A stretch of DNA of 64,000 nt, taken from IMG/VR virus record IMGVR_UViG_3300042389_001027, positions 62,001 to 126,000 of that record. One strand, given 5' to 3'. The notes beneath the pieces are model-generated. The model had not been told where the DNA came from and ran no database searches. It worked only from the letters and a program-made list of their open reading frames with translations. The position numbers and the translations under genes are program-made. The stretch comes from a virus. Positions 33,668-40,368 of this stretch are shown in pieces; positions within the stretch are counted from its first letter, which is position 1, and the number at the start of each line of letters is the position of its first letter.

Positions 33668-34183
33668 TCAGTACCAACAAATGAGCCCGTCTGCGTGTTC
33701 CGCCGCCCACTTGAGATACCACGACGCATACTTGAGGTCTGCCGTGATGTCCTCTCCGCCCATGCGGTAAACACCATCTTCCTCGTCGCACTCGTCAAAC
33801 GCCTCGTCAATGACTTGGGCAAGAGTGAGACAAGAGCCCTTTGACTTCTCTGTCCCATCTTCGCTATCGCCATAGAACGAGAAGTCATCACTATCGCCGT
33901 ATCCGATTGCTTCCAAGAGGTAGTTGCCGTACTTGCCTCTGTACCAACAGTCAGTACCGAACATTCCATAGACAGGACTGCCGAGTGCTTCCTTGTCTTG
34001 CTTATTCAGTTCATTGACATACGGGCAACCGCCACACGCTTGCGTAGCCTGACAGTCAATGACCATCATGGTTGAGCCGTCATCTTCCGTGAGTGCCACG
34101 CCGTCTTTGTTGAGTCGTGGAGTCATCACTACAGTTCCCTGAGCCTTACAGGGGTACTGCTTCGGAATGTTGTCTAGTCCCAT
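33668..34183 (-). CDS. Conserved phage protein, Cys-rich
   Basis: 171 residues from the ATG at 34183 (AAAGGAAAG upstream). Begins MGLDNIPKQYPC, a start seen in other phage proteins. CQATQACGGCPY and later single Cys could bind metal; the C-terminus is helical (ITADLKYASWYLKWAAEHAD). Unknown function. Consensus promoter at 34215. Confidence 0.7.
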   Translation of the reverse strand: MGLDNIPKQYPCKAQGTVVMTPRLNKDGVALTEDDGSTMMVIDCQATQACGGCPYVNELNKQDKEALGSPVYGMFGTDCWYRGKYGNYLLEAIGYGDSDDFSFYGDSEDGTEKSKGSCLTLAQVIDEAFDECDEEDGVYRMGGEDITADLKYASWYLKWAAEHADGLICWY

Positions 34184-34214
34184 CACTTTCCTTTCGTTTA
34201 GGTTTATACAGCAC

Positions 34215-34243
34215 AGTATAACAAGGGGGTGTCATACTGTCAA
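34215..34243 (-). promoter_or_regulatory. CACCCC-class promoter TTGACA-17-TATACT
   Basis: Both hexamers perfect; spacer GTATGACACCCCCTTGT. Confidence 0.88.
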
Positions 34244-34250
34244 ACTCTGC

Positions 34251-34562
34251 TCAGATTGCGAACAGAGCCCTCAGGTAGTCAGGTGCGTCGTGGTTCTCGC
34301 CGTCATACACGCCCTCAGGGGAGAACGCACCAACGACGACGACATTCCCGACAAGGTGACGCTGAAACAAGATGCTCGCCGTGAGGTTCGCCTCAAGTCC
34401 CCAAATCAAACCCTCGTCATTGACATAGCCAACGAAGTCGTCTGCCCGAACGCAGTCAATGTAGCCACCGACTGACTCTTGGAGAAACCTGAGCGAGTCT
34501 TGCTCAGGAATGTCCACAACCTTCGGGCGGTCATCTGTCGGGATAAGGATTGCCTTTGTCAT
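34251..34562 (-). CDS. DUF3846-like phage protein
   Basis: 103 residues behind CTACTAGAAAGG. Pattern KAILIPTDDRPKVVD, LQESVGGYIDCVR, VNDEGLIWGLEANLTAS, LVGNVVVVG matches DUF3846. Small phage protein, function unknown. Confidence 0.85.
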   Translation of the reverse strand: MTKAILIPTDDRPKVVDIPEQDSLRFLQESVGGYIDCVRADDFVGYVNDEGLIWGLEANLTASILFQRHLVGNVVVVGAFSPEGVYDGENHDAPDYLRALFAI

Positions 34563-34597
34563 GTTTGTACCTTTCTAGTAGTTACAGCGTGAGTAGG

Positions 34598-34996
34598 TCA
34601 CGCCACCTTTGCGGTAGCGTCACCTTCCTCAACATTGTCATTCAGGTCATACACACGGAACTGCGTGTATGGGGTGGACTTGGTGACCGCTTCTGCGACA
34701 TCTGCCTTGATGAGTCCAAGTTCTACTGCCGACTGAAACTTCTTACCGTCAATCTCGGTCTTAGTGACCTTCTTGAGCGTCGCACCGTTCACCAACTCGG
34801 TGAGGGTCTTGAGGTTGTATGAGCGACGGTTAGCCGTGATGAGCATGACCTTTTCGTTGCCCACAATGACGGACTCCGTGCCGTTCTTGGCAAGGGCTTC
34901 CTTCAGGATTTCCTCTGCCTGCGCCTTTGCCTGCTTTGCGACTTCCAATGCTCGCTCTGCCTCAAGGAACATCTGACCTGCTTGTAATGTATTCAT
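34598..34996 (-). CDS. Early protein with N-terminal coiled coil
   Basis: 132 residues. A long helix (AERALEVAKQAKAQAEEILK) then a beta segment (TESVIVGNEKVMLITAN) and KKVTKTEIDGKKFQ. The layout is like a family found in many actinophages next to recombination genes; function not assigned. Confidence 0.7.
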   Translation of the reverse strand: MNTLQAGQMFLEAERALEVAKQAKAQAEEILKEALAKNGTESVIVGNEKVMLITANRRSYNLKTLTELVNGATLKKVTKTEIDGKKFQSAVELGLIKADVAEAVTKSTPYTQFRVYDLNDNVEEGDATAKVA

Positions 34997-35033
34997 TTCG
35001 CTACTCCTTTTAGTAGTTAGGTTTATGTGATTG

Positions 35034-35062
35034 AGTTTATCAGAGGGGTGTTACTTTCGCAA
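35034..35062 (-). promoter_or_regulatory. CACCCC-class promoter TTGCGA-17-TAAACT
   Basis: Spacer AAGTAACACCCCTCTGA; nearest to the gene at 34996. Confidence 0.75.
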
Positions 35063-35099
35063 CCTTTATTTCTGACTCACTCGGTATTTCTTATTTCCC

Positions 35100-35128
35100 A
35101 CTTTATCAGAGGGGTGTAACACAGTTCC
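35100..35128 (-). promoter_or_regulatory. CACCCC-class promoter GGAACT-17-TAAAGT
   Basis: Spacer GTGTTACACCCCTCTGA; upstream composite element at 35166-35178. Confidence 0.65.
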
Positions 35129-35178
35129 CTGTAGCCCTCACCATCTATAACGAATGGCGAACCTCAAAGTGTGCGCTC

Positions 35179-35251
35179 ATCTTATCTAGGGGGTGTGACA
35201 CGGTTATCCGTACACACATAGAACGAACAGAGCCAGCCAAAGTGTGCGCTC
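35179..35251 (-). promoter_or_regulatory. Composite element plus CACCCC-class site
   Basis: GAGCGCACACTTT (35239-35251), N10, GTTCGTT, then GTGTCACACCCCC and TAAGAT (35179-35184). Confidence 0.65.
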
Positions 35252-35285
35252 AATCCTAAATAAATCTTTCCAGCATCTCAACCCC

Positions 35286-35314
35286 CGCTTTCGGCTACCG
35301 TCGCTACTTGTAGC
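35286..35314 (+). repeat. 27-bp interspersed repeat, copy 10
   Basis: GCTTTCGGCTACCGTCGCT then ACTTGTAG; CGGCTACC variant shared with copy 11. Confidence 0.85.
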
Positions 35315-35448
35315 GCATCTGGCATAACGCTGTGCGTTATACACGCACCAGCCCCGCATAACGCGTCGCGTTATACGCACGAGCCCCGCATCAGAAGATG
35401 CGCAGCGGGGCTTCTGGCAACTTTGTGGGAAAGTGGGAAAGTGGGCAA

Positions 35449-35486
35449 AAGAAAAACCCCCGCCCGTTTCTGAGCGAGGGTTCTTC
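35449..35486 (-). terminator. Rho-independent terminator
   Basis: Arms ACCCTCGC and GCGGGGGT followed by TTTTCTTTT on the minus strand, after the gene at 35507. Confidence 0.8.
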
Positions 35487-35506
35487 GGTTGGATTTGTCG
35501 GGAATG

Positions 35507-35875
35507 TCACGACGGGGTGACGGTCATGCTTCCGCCAGTTGGTGCGTCGTGGTGATAAAGAACGCACTTGAGTGAGTCGCCCTCAACTGTGTATCGGAGT
35601 CGCCACTCGGTTCTGTCGGGAGTGATTGCCCGCAAAAGTTCTTCGGGAGTCCGTGCGGAGAATGTTCCGTCAATCGTTCCGTACCACACGGGGAAACCCG
35701 TAATGCGGAAACCCTGATTGTGTTCCACGAACAATGCTTCGGTATCAAAACCGAACTGCTCTACTTGGTCACTCCAACAATCTCCCCAACATTCGGGGGC
35801 TTCATTCCACTCGCCCGCATCTTCGTCAAAAGTTACACACGCACAAGTGTTTTGTATCTCGGTCATTGTTTCCAT
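35507..35875 (-). CDS. Hypothetical early protein
   Basis: 122 residues from the ATG at 35875, AGAAAGG seven bases upstream. N-terminal Cys/Trp/Glu-rich stretch (TCACVTFDEDAGEWNEAPEC), then WYGTIDGTFSARTPEELLRA and a beta end. Unknown function. Confidence 0.7.
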   Translation of the reverse strand: METMTEIQNTCACVTFDEDAGEWNEAPECWGDCWSDQVEQFGFDTEALFVEHNQGFRITGFPVWYGTIDGTFSARTPEELLRAITPDRTEWRLRYTVEGDSLKCVLYHHDAPTGGSMTVTPS

Positions 35876-35910
35876 GATTGTCCTTTCTAGTAATGACAGC
35901 GGGGGAGTCG

Positions 35911-36363
35911 TCAGACTCCGATACCCGCATGACGCTTCGCTTCTTCCCATGTGTGACACGCAAGGTGCTTCAGGGTCTCTGTGTTGTTCTCGCCACTCTC
36001 AACCGTGTACACGCTCACGCCGTTCCTGCGCATGACATAGACGAACTGCGCCCATGAGTATGCGCCAGTTTCTTCCGTGTACCACGCTTCGTCGGAGTCC
36101 TTGTCAATGTCGTCGTGAACAATGCCGTAGCCGACACGAATGTTCTTCTCATCTCTGAACTCGTCGGTGTCGCCTTGCTCGTGGTCAATAACTGACCATG
36201 ACGCATTGTCGTTGATGAGTGTCGTGACTACTTGTGTAATCCCGTCACGCTCTACAAGTGCGCCGAGTACGCCAACCATTCGTTCAGGGTAGTTATCCCA
36301 ATGAGCGTAACGCCCACGCCAACCCTGCGCCCGTTCTACTGCGATGATTGCTCTAGTTGCCAT
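35911..36363 (-). CDS. Conserved phage protein (WRGRYAHWDNYPE type)
   Basis: 150 residues. Starts MATRAIIAVERAQGWRGRYA, then HWDNYPERMVGVLGALVERD, a motif I recognise from several phage and actinobacterial small proteins of unknown function. Leader contains CTACTAGAGAAAAGG. Confidence 0.75.
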   Translation of the reverse strand: MATRAIIAVERAQGWRGRYAHWDNYPERMVGVLGALVERDGITQVVTTLINDNASWSVIDHEQGDTDEFRDEKNIRVGYGIVHDDIDKDSDEAWYTEETGAYSWAQFVYVMRRNGVSVYTVESGENNTETLKHLACHTWEEAKRHAGIGV

Positions 36364-36397
36364 TGTGTTTATTCCTTTTCTCTAGTAGGTATTGCCC

Positions 36398-36426
36398 ATG
36401 ATACACACGGGGTGTGACACGGTACA
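36398..36426 (-). promoter_or_regulatory. CACCCC-class promoter
   Basis: Spacer GTGTCACACCCCGTGTG, -10 TATCAT, poor -35. Confidence 0.55.
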
Positions 36427-36437
36427 GCGACGCAAGG

Positions 36438-36590
36438 TCATGGGTTCCAACGAAACCCACGACACTCACGCTTGTTGCTGACACGCTTCTTGTTCGGTAT
36501 GCGTTGCGCTTTCAGAATGTTCCTGTCTGCGAACGCCTGTCGGTCTTGGTCACTCCAACCACGACTAGGGCTAGGTCTATTAGTTGCCAT
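36438..36590 (-). CDS. Small basic protein
   Basis: 50 residues starting 2 bases after the preceding stop. Very basic (QRIPNKKRVSNKRECRGFRW). Possibly nucleic-acid binding; nothing more is visible. Confidence 0.6.
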   Translation of the reverse strand: MATNRPSPSRGWSDQDRQAFADRNILKAQRIPNKKRVSNKRECRGFRWNP

Positions 36591-36592
36591 GT

Positions 36593-37039
36593 TCAGTTTC
36601 CTTCCGTATCCATGATGTGGCGAGTCTCGCCGTGACATTTGTGGGTTGTCTTGCGAACACACTCCGCCATGCTCTGCGAGTCAATGACGAACTTCTTGTT
36701 ACACTCGTGGCACTTCGCCGTGTATGAACGCTGACCCTTTGCCCATTGGTATGGGTGGATTGGCGTGTAGCCCTTGAGTCGCTCGTCAGGGAAACAAGTG
36801 ATTGCTTCGTCACACTTCACACACACGACAACCTTGACCATGTAGGTGACTCCGCCGAACACGATGGGCTCAATGTTGGAGTAACCCTTTTTGTTGTATC
36901 CGCACTTGGTACAGATACGGTCATGGTTGGTCATGTCTGCCGAAAGTGTGGACACTTCCTTGTTGGCGATTTTCTGAACTACAGCAACTGGAATGTTTTT
37001 GTTGTTCGCTTGCTTTACGATGTGGGCGGTGAGTTTCAT
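36593..37039 (-). CDS. Multi-CxxC zinc-binding protein, paralogue 1
   Basis: 148 residues behind CTTACTAGAAAGG. Three CxxC pairs (CTKCG, CVKCDEA, CHECNKKF) and a final C..H.C. It is about half identical with the protein at 39001-39447 (shared VKVVVCVKCDEAIT, SY[TS]AKCH, HIM), so a duplication within this genome. Probably binds zinc and perhaps nucleic acid. Confidence 0.75.
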   Translation of the reverse strand: MKLTAHIVKQANNKNIPVAVVQKIANKEVSTLSADMTNHDRICTKCGYNKKGYSNIEPIVFGGVTYMVKVVVCVKCDEAITCFPDERLKGYTPIHPYQWAKGQRSYTAKCHECNKKFVIDSQSMAECVRKTTHKCHGETRHIMDTEGN

Positions 37040-37069
37040 TTCTTTTTACCTTTCTAGTAAGTTGTAATC

Positions 37070-37098
37070 ACTCTATCACTACGGTGTAACACTAGCAA
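37070..37098 (-). promoter_or_regulatory. Operator-class promoter TTGCTA-17-TAGAGT
   Basis: Spacer GTGTTACACCGTAGTGA, a variant with two C after ACA. A composite element lies at 37143-37174. Confidence 0.65.
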
Positions 37099-37142
37099 CC
37101 TTATCGGATAGATTTATTTATTTATTTTGTCTTGTACTTTCT

Positions 37143-37174
37143 ATAACGAACGGTGACATGAAAAGTGTGCGCCA
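37143..37174 (-). promoter_or_regulatory. Composite element with ECF-like CGTT and TATAGA
   Basis: GGCGCACACTTT, N10, GTTCGTTATAGA on the minus strand. Confidence 0.6.
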
Positions 37175-37203
37175 CTACTGAAAGTTTTTCAGAAAGATTT
37201 TTC

Positions 37204-37231
37204 CGAACAAATGTTCCCGAACAAGTGTTCG
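37204..37231. repeat. Two LexA/SOS-like boxes
   Basis: CGAACAAATGTTCC and CGAACAAGTGTTCG in direct tandem (14 bp apart). They match the Gram-positive SOS box CGAAC-N4-GTTCG. Confidence 0.7.
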
Positions 37232-37235
37232 CACG

Positions 37236-37265
37236 GGCTTTCGGCTACCGTCGCTACTTGTAGAG
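37236..37265 (+). repeat. 27-bp interspersed repeat, copy 11
   Basis: GCTTTCGGCTACCGTCGCT then ACTTGTAGAG; directly before the + gene at 37286. Confidence 0.85.
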
Positions 37266-37285
37266 ACTTCCGATAAACTCGTCGC

Positions 37286-37492
37286 ATGATTGTTACTTGT
37301 GAGTTCTGCGGATTTCAGATTGACACGGGCAGACACGCCCACTCGGTGAAAGTAACGGGCTGGGTAAAGACGAAACAAGGCAAACCTGGCACCACCATTA
37401 CACGGGCATCAGCCCCGATGGGTTATGCGTGCCAGACCTGTCTGGAGTCCCGCGACGGGCGCGGCGATGCGGGGCTCGCGACGCTCTTCTGA
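37286..37492 (+). CDS. Small zinc-ribbon protein
   Basis: 68 residues. CEFCGF at the start and CQTC at about 50 form a four-Cys zinc ribbon. TAAACT six bases before the ATG suggests a leaderless start. The gene's second half contains AGCCCCG, AGTCCCG and GCGGGGCT motifs, so it overlaps hairpin elements. Confidence 0.6.
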   Translation: MIVTCEFCGFQIDTGRHAHSVKVTGWVKTKQGKPGTTITRASAPMGYACQTCLESRDGRGDAGLATLF

Positions 37493-37514
37493 TGCGGGCA
37501 TAAACGCGGGCATC

Positions 37515-37544
37515 AAAAAACCCGCCCCCAACGCGGAGGGCGGG
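37515..37544 (-). terminator. Rho-independent terminator
   Basis: CCCGCCCTCC / GGGGGCGGG arms with a TTTTTT run on the minus strand, after the gene at 37566. Confidence 0.85.
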
Positions 37545-37565
37545 CTGATTGAGTTCTTCGCGGAA

Positions 37566-37766
37566 TCAGAGTTGTTCGGAAACTGTACGAATCTGAATGA
37601 ATCTGAAGTGCTTACGGAACTTATTGGCTTTGGCTTCTGCTTGAGCCTTGCCGTGAACTCCGTCAAAGATGACCCACTCGCATGGGAGGAGTCCGAACTC
37701 TCCCGAGAACTCGGGGTCATCTCTCGTGATGGCTGTATGAGCCAAGACTATGTATGTCGGGTACAT
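37566..37766 (-). CDS. Hypothetical small early protein
   Basis: 66 residues behind CTACTAGAAAGG, with a CACCCC-class promoter and a terminator on either side, so it is a complete one-gene unit. Basic helical end (AQAEAKANKFRKHFRF). The frame overlaps other frames but only this one has expression signals. Confidence 0.7.
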   Translation of the reverse strand: MYPTYIVLAHTAITRDDPEFSGEFGLLPCEWVIFDGVHGKAQAEAKANKFRKHFRFIQIRTVSEQL

Positions 37767-37793
37767 ATCTATCCTTTCTAGTAGTTGCTTATC

Positions 37794-37822
37794 ACTATAA
37801 CGAAAGGGTGTTACATAGTTGT
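37794..37822 (-). promoter_or_regulatory. CACCCC-class promoter ACAACT-17-TATAGT
   Basis: Spacer ATGTAACACCCTTTCGT; AGCGCACA directly upstream resembles a partial composite element. Confidence 0.65.
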
Positions 37823-37853
37823 GCGCTAACCGCCAAACTTTTTCTTTTCTTTT

Positions 37854-37909
37854 GAGCGCACACTTTTGACCACTCTTATCGTTACTGTATTACACCCCTT
37901 AGTTATAGT
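37854..37909 (+). promoter_or_regulatory. Composite element plus CACCCC-class promoter
   Basis: GAGCGCACACTTT (37854-37866), N10, TATCGTTACT, GTATTACACCCC, -10 TATAGT (37904-37909). The only composite unit on the + strand; same internal distances. Confidence 0.8.
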
Positions 37910-37951
37910 GGTGAGTATTCCAGTAACTACTAGAAAGAAAGGAAAAACCAA

Positions 37952-38122
37952 ATGAGTCAGAAAGTCACCTCAATCCGAGTCTCGGAACAAAAGAGTGAAA
38001 CCAACGGCGGAGTTGTTTACTTCGTCACTTGGAACAACGGAACGACAATCCGTATGGAACTCGCACCTGACATGGCAGAACATCTGTCATGGCACTACGG
38101 CGTAGCAATCACCGCCCGCTAA
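37952..38122 (+). CDS. Small early protein
   Basis: 56 residues behind ACTACTAGAAAGAAAGG. Beta-rich (GGVVYFVTWNNGTTIRMELA). It has its own composite promoter and terminator. Resembles small phage regulatory proteins in style only; function unknown. Confidence 0.7.
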   Translation: MSQKVTSIRVSEQKSETNGGVVYFVTWNNGTTIRMELAPDMAEHLSWHYGVAITAR

Positions 38123-38151
38123 TCCAGCCAAATCTCAACCGACTAGCAGAG

Positions 38152-38185
38152 AGCCCTCTCCCCAGAAATGGGGCGGGGGCTTTTT
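38152..38185 (+). terminator. Rho-independent terminator
   Basis: AGCCCTCTCCCC / GGGGCGGGGGCT arms followed by TTTTTG. Confidence 0.8.
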
Positions 38186-38194
38186 GTTTTCCCC

Positions 38195-38220
38195 GCTATA
38201 CGCCACCGTCGCTACTTGCT
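38195..38220 (+). repeat. 27-bp interspersed repeat, copy 12
   Basis: GCTATACGCCACCGTCGCT then ACTTGCTG. Confidence 0.9.
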
Positions 38221-38371
38221 GTTAGCGAAAACGCTAACACTTTCCCAGAAGATGAGCGCACGAGTCCCGTGGGTCGGCGGCGCGGCGGGGCTACTGGGTT
38301 GATGTCGCTGGTTCTGGGCGGATTCATTTCTGGTTTCGGGCAAAAAAAAATCCACAACCCGCATCTTGGGC

Positions 38372-38493
38372 TGTGGATAATGTTGTGGATAAAGTTATTC
38401 ACAGGCTGTGGATTTCGTTGTGGAAATCGCTTGCTTGCCTGTGGATACCCGTACAGCACTTATCCACAGGAGACACCTGCCCCCTGTGGATAA
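38372..38493. promoter_or_regulatory. DnaA-box-like cluster
   Basis: Perfect TGTGGATAA/TTATCCACA at 38372, 38384, 38460 and 38485, TTATTCACA at 38395, plus weaker TGTGGATTT, TGTGGAAAT and TGTGGATAC. Clustered boxes of this sort mark DnaA-dependent origins or DnaA-titrating sites. Confidence 0.6.
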
Positions 38494-38511
38494 AACCAAA
38501 CTCCCGAGAGT

Positions 38512-38790
38512 TCAGTCCTCGCACTCGCAATCTTCGTGAGCCTCGTAGCACCAACCGCACTCGTCGCTGTAGTCGCTGTCCTCGTCGCTTCCGAAGTCAA
38601 TCCTGACCCACTTGGCGATGGTGGCGAGAACATTGTCGTAGTCGCCTGAGGTGGCTTCCTGACGGAACTCGCTGATGATGTCACGGGCAACGCCCGACCG
38701 CCTGAGAGCGTCGCTCACAGAGCCGATGAGAGAAAACGCATTCCCATCTACCCCAATGAGGTTCACTCCGATGTTCGGATACTTGACCAT
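38512..38790 (-). CDS. Conserved phage protein with Cys-rich tail
   Basis: 92 residues. The start (YPNIGVNLIGVDGNAFSLIG, VSDALRRSGV, SGDYDNVLATIAKWV) is a well-known small phage protein type of unknown function. The extra tail ECGWCYEAHEDCECED may bind zinc. Confidence 0.78.
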   Translation of the reverse strand: MVKYPNIGVNLIGVDGNAFSLIGSVSDALRRSGVARDIISEFRQEATSGDYDNVLATIAKWVRIDFGSDEDSDYSDECGWCYEAHEDCECED

Positions 38791-38826
38791 TACCTATCTC
38801 CTTTTCTATTTCTAGTAGTTGCCTTC

Positions 38827-38855
38827 ATTGTACTGAAGGGGTGTGGCAGAGTTAT
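38827..38855 (-). promoter_or_regulatory. CACCCC-class promoter
   Basis: Spacer holds CTGCCACACCCCTTCAG; -10 TACAAT; -35 ATAACT. Confidence 0.6.
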
Positions 38856-39000
38856 TTCACCCTCCCGAGAGTTCGCTTCTCCATTGCCGATTCTCACGCC
38901 GACGCAAGAGACCGTTGTGGGTCTTTCGCCCGTGACGCTTCAGGGTGCGACAACACCCGTACGGGCATTGCCTCTCTGCTCGCTTGTTGTGGAGCATTGC

Positions 39001-39447
39001 TCACTTCTCCTTCATGATGTGTCGGGTCTTGCCCTTACAGGTGTGCGTAGTGTCTCGCTTACATTGTGCCAAGTCCATTGACTGAATCATGAACCTACGA
39101 CCGCAATCGTGACACTTAGCCGAGTACGACCGCATGCCCTTATCCCATTGGTCTCTACGAATGGGTGTATTGCCCTCTAGGGCTTCGTCTGCGTAGACCG
39201 TGATGGCTTCGTCGCACTTGACGCATACAACGACCTTCACGCCGTATTCCTTGCCCTGAAACACAATGGGCGAGTAGGTGCGCCACTCTTGCTTGATAGC
39301 ACCGCACCAACGGCAACGGCAGTCTCGCTTCGTGATGTCCTGCTGTGCCTTGTGAATGCCGACCTGCTGGAGAACGACCTTCTCCACTACGGGAATCGGG
39401 ATTCGCTTCTGTTCGGCTTGGTTCTTGATGTGCTGTGTCATTCGCAT
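39001..39447 (-). CDS. Multi-CxxC zinc-binding protein, paralogue 2
   Basis: 148 residues from the ATG at 39447, GGAG nine bases upstream. CRCRWCG, CVKCDEA, CHDCGRRF pairs. Paralogue of the protein at 36593. The SOS-like box array lies just upstream of its promoter, so it could be SOS-linked (inference). Confidence 0.75.
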   Translation of the reverse strand: MRMTQHIKNQAEQKRIPIPVVEKVVLQQVGIHKAQQDITKRDCRCRWCGAIKQEWRTYSPIVFQGKEYGVKVVVCVKCDEAITVYADEALEGNTPIRRDQWDKGMRSYSAKCHDCGRRFMIQSMDLAQCKRDTTHTCKGKTRHIMKEK

Positions 39448-39477
39448 TTGCTTACTCCTTCTAGTAGGTATGCCCTC

Positions 39478-39533
39478 ACTATAACGGAGGGGTGTAATAC
39501 ATAAACGTATCGGAGGCACAAAAGTGTGCGTGT
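39478..39533 (-). promoter_or_regulatory. Composite element plus CACCCC-class promoter
   Basis: GACACGCACACTTT (39521-39534), ATACGTT, GTATTACACCCC, -10 TATAGT (39478-39483). One-base variants of the consensus. Confidence 0.65.
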
Positions 39534-39553
39534 CATTCGTCACATCTCTTGAC

Positions 39554-39638
39554 AGAACAAGTGTTCGCCTCCCCGACCGAACGAGTGTTCGCCGAACGAG
39601 TGTTCCCCGAACAGGTGTTCGTACCGAACAAGTGTTCG
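39554..39638. repeat. Array of five LexA/SOS-like boxes
   Basis: Near-palindromes CGAAC-N4-GTTCG at 39554, 39578, 39593, 39608 and 39625 (AGAACAAGTGTTCG, CGAACGAGTGTTCG, CGAACGAGTGTTCC, CGAACAGGTGTTCG, CGAACAAGTGTTCG). Spacing 24, 15, 15, 17 bp. Confidence 0.8.
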
Positions 39639-39679
39639 CCCGTGAGACAAAGAGACCCAAAGTGTCTCACCGTCTCGCC

Positions 39680-39803
39680 TGTGGATAAACCTGTGGAAAA
39701 CTATGTTGCTGACTACAAGTAAGTTATCCACACCCTGTGGAAAACCTTATCCCCACCCTGTGGACAAACTTATCCACACGCTGTGAATAAACCTGTGGAA
39801 AAC
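39680..39803. promoter_or_regulatory. DnaA-box-like cluster
   Basis: TGTGGATAA at 39680, TTATCCACA at 39724 and 39770, TGTGAATAA at 39782, plus TGTGGAAAA, TTATCCCCA and TGTGGACAA; at least eight related boxes in 125 bp beside the SOS-like array. Confidence 0.65.
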
Positions 39804-40035
39804 TTTTCCGCCAAAAAACTTGACAAACCAAAAACTTTATGCGAATCCGAAACTAGAAACCAGATGCCCGCCCCGTAGCCCCGTGTGCTACGCGCTGGCA
39901 TAGCAGTCCCGTGGGTGTAAACCCCGTGCGGGGCTCGTGAGGTGAGTGGTCGCCCAACTCGTGGATTCGGGGAATAAAAAATGGGTCGCCACCCCGTATG
40001 TAGGGAAACGACCCATGAAGGTAACCCGAAGAATC

Positions 40036-40257
40036 TCAGTCAATCAGGAACTCAGGGCGAGCGAGGGCAAGGGCTTCGCCAATCTCAATCGCCGTAAATG
40101 CCTGAGGGTTATCCAAGTCTCTGACCGTCACGAAGTTAGCCCCAACTGTCGGGTCATTGGCTATCTCCGCAAGGTTGCCGTACGCCTGACAGACCGCATC
40201 TAAGTGGGATTCGCAATCCTCGTAGACCATCTCCCAAGTCACTATGTACCTAGCCAT
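40036..40257 (-). CDS. Hypothetical early protein
   Basis: 73 residues, GGAGACAAC before the ATG. Alpha/beta (RYIVTWEMVYEDCESHLDAV, NFVTVRDLD). Similar small proteins occur in phages; function unknown. Confidence 0.65.
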   Translation of the reverse strand: MARYIVTWEMVYEDCESHLDAVCQAYGNLAEIANDPTVGANFVTVRDLDNPQAFTAIEIGEALALARPEFLID

Positions 40258-40368
40258 TTGTGTTGTCTCCTATCTGCCCCTGAGGGCGGTTGTAAGGGGC
40301 TGGAAAGCCCAAAGCCCCCGTGTCACCCAATGAGGCAACACGGAGGCGTATGTGAGGCGTGGAAGGGC

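Larger units (their letters stand above)
34997..35506. other. Control region with three tandem CACCCC promoters, repeat and hairpins
   Basis: No gene. Reading leftwards on the minus strand: a composite element (35239-35251), a CACCCC site (35179-35207), a second composite element (35166-35178), a CACCCC promoter (35100-35128), then a third (35034-35062). Also the 27-bp repeat copy 10, palindromic ATAACGCGTCGCGTTAT at 35359-35375, AGCCCCGC..GCGGGGCT hairpins and a terminator. Confidence 0.65.
38123..38511. other. Non-coding region with repeat and DnaA-box cluster (origin candidate)
   Basis: No gene. After the terminator lie repeat copy 12, AGTCCCG/GCGGGGCT elements, an A9 run (38342-38350), and a dense group of TGTGGATAA-type boxes. 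Confidence 0.55.
39448..40035. other. Origin-like intergenic region: promoter, five SOS-like boxes, DnaA-like boxes
   Basis: No gene. In order: CACCCC promoter with composite element (39478-39533), LexA-like box array (39554-39638), DnaA-like box cluster (39680-39803), AT-rich stretch AAAAAACTTGACAAACCAAA (39813-39832), and AGCCCCG / AGTCCCG / GCGGGGCT hairpins (39876-39942). Confidence 0.65.

Noticed and set aside
34600-34630. CACGCCACC-TTTGCGGTAGCG as a fourteenth repeat copy
   Set aside because: Lacks the CCGTC core and the CTTG half; it is the coding end of the 34598 gene.
38089-38493. 134-codon + frame across the DnaA-box region
   Set aside because: It covers the terminator, repeat and DnaA boxes; no start signal and no protein-like composition.
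39554-39638. Reading the CGAAC-N4-GTTCG array as a CRISPR or iteron-only feature
   Set aside because: Repeats are 14 bp with 1-10 bp spacers, far too short for CRISPR; match to the SOS box is a more specific explanation, though initiator iterons remain possible.
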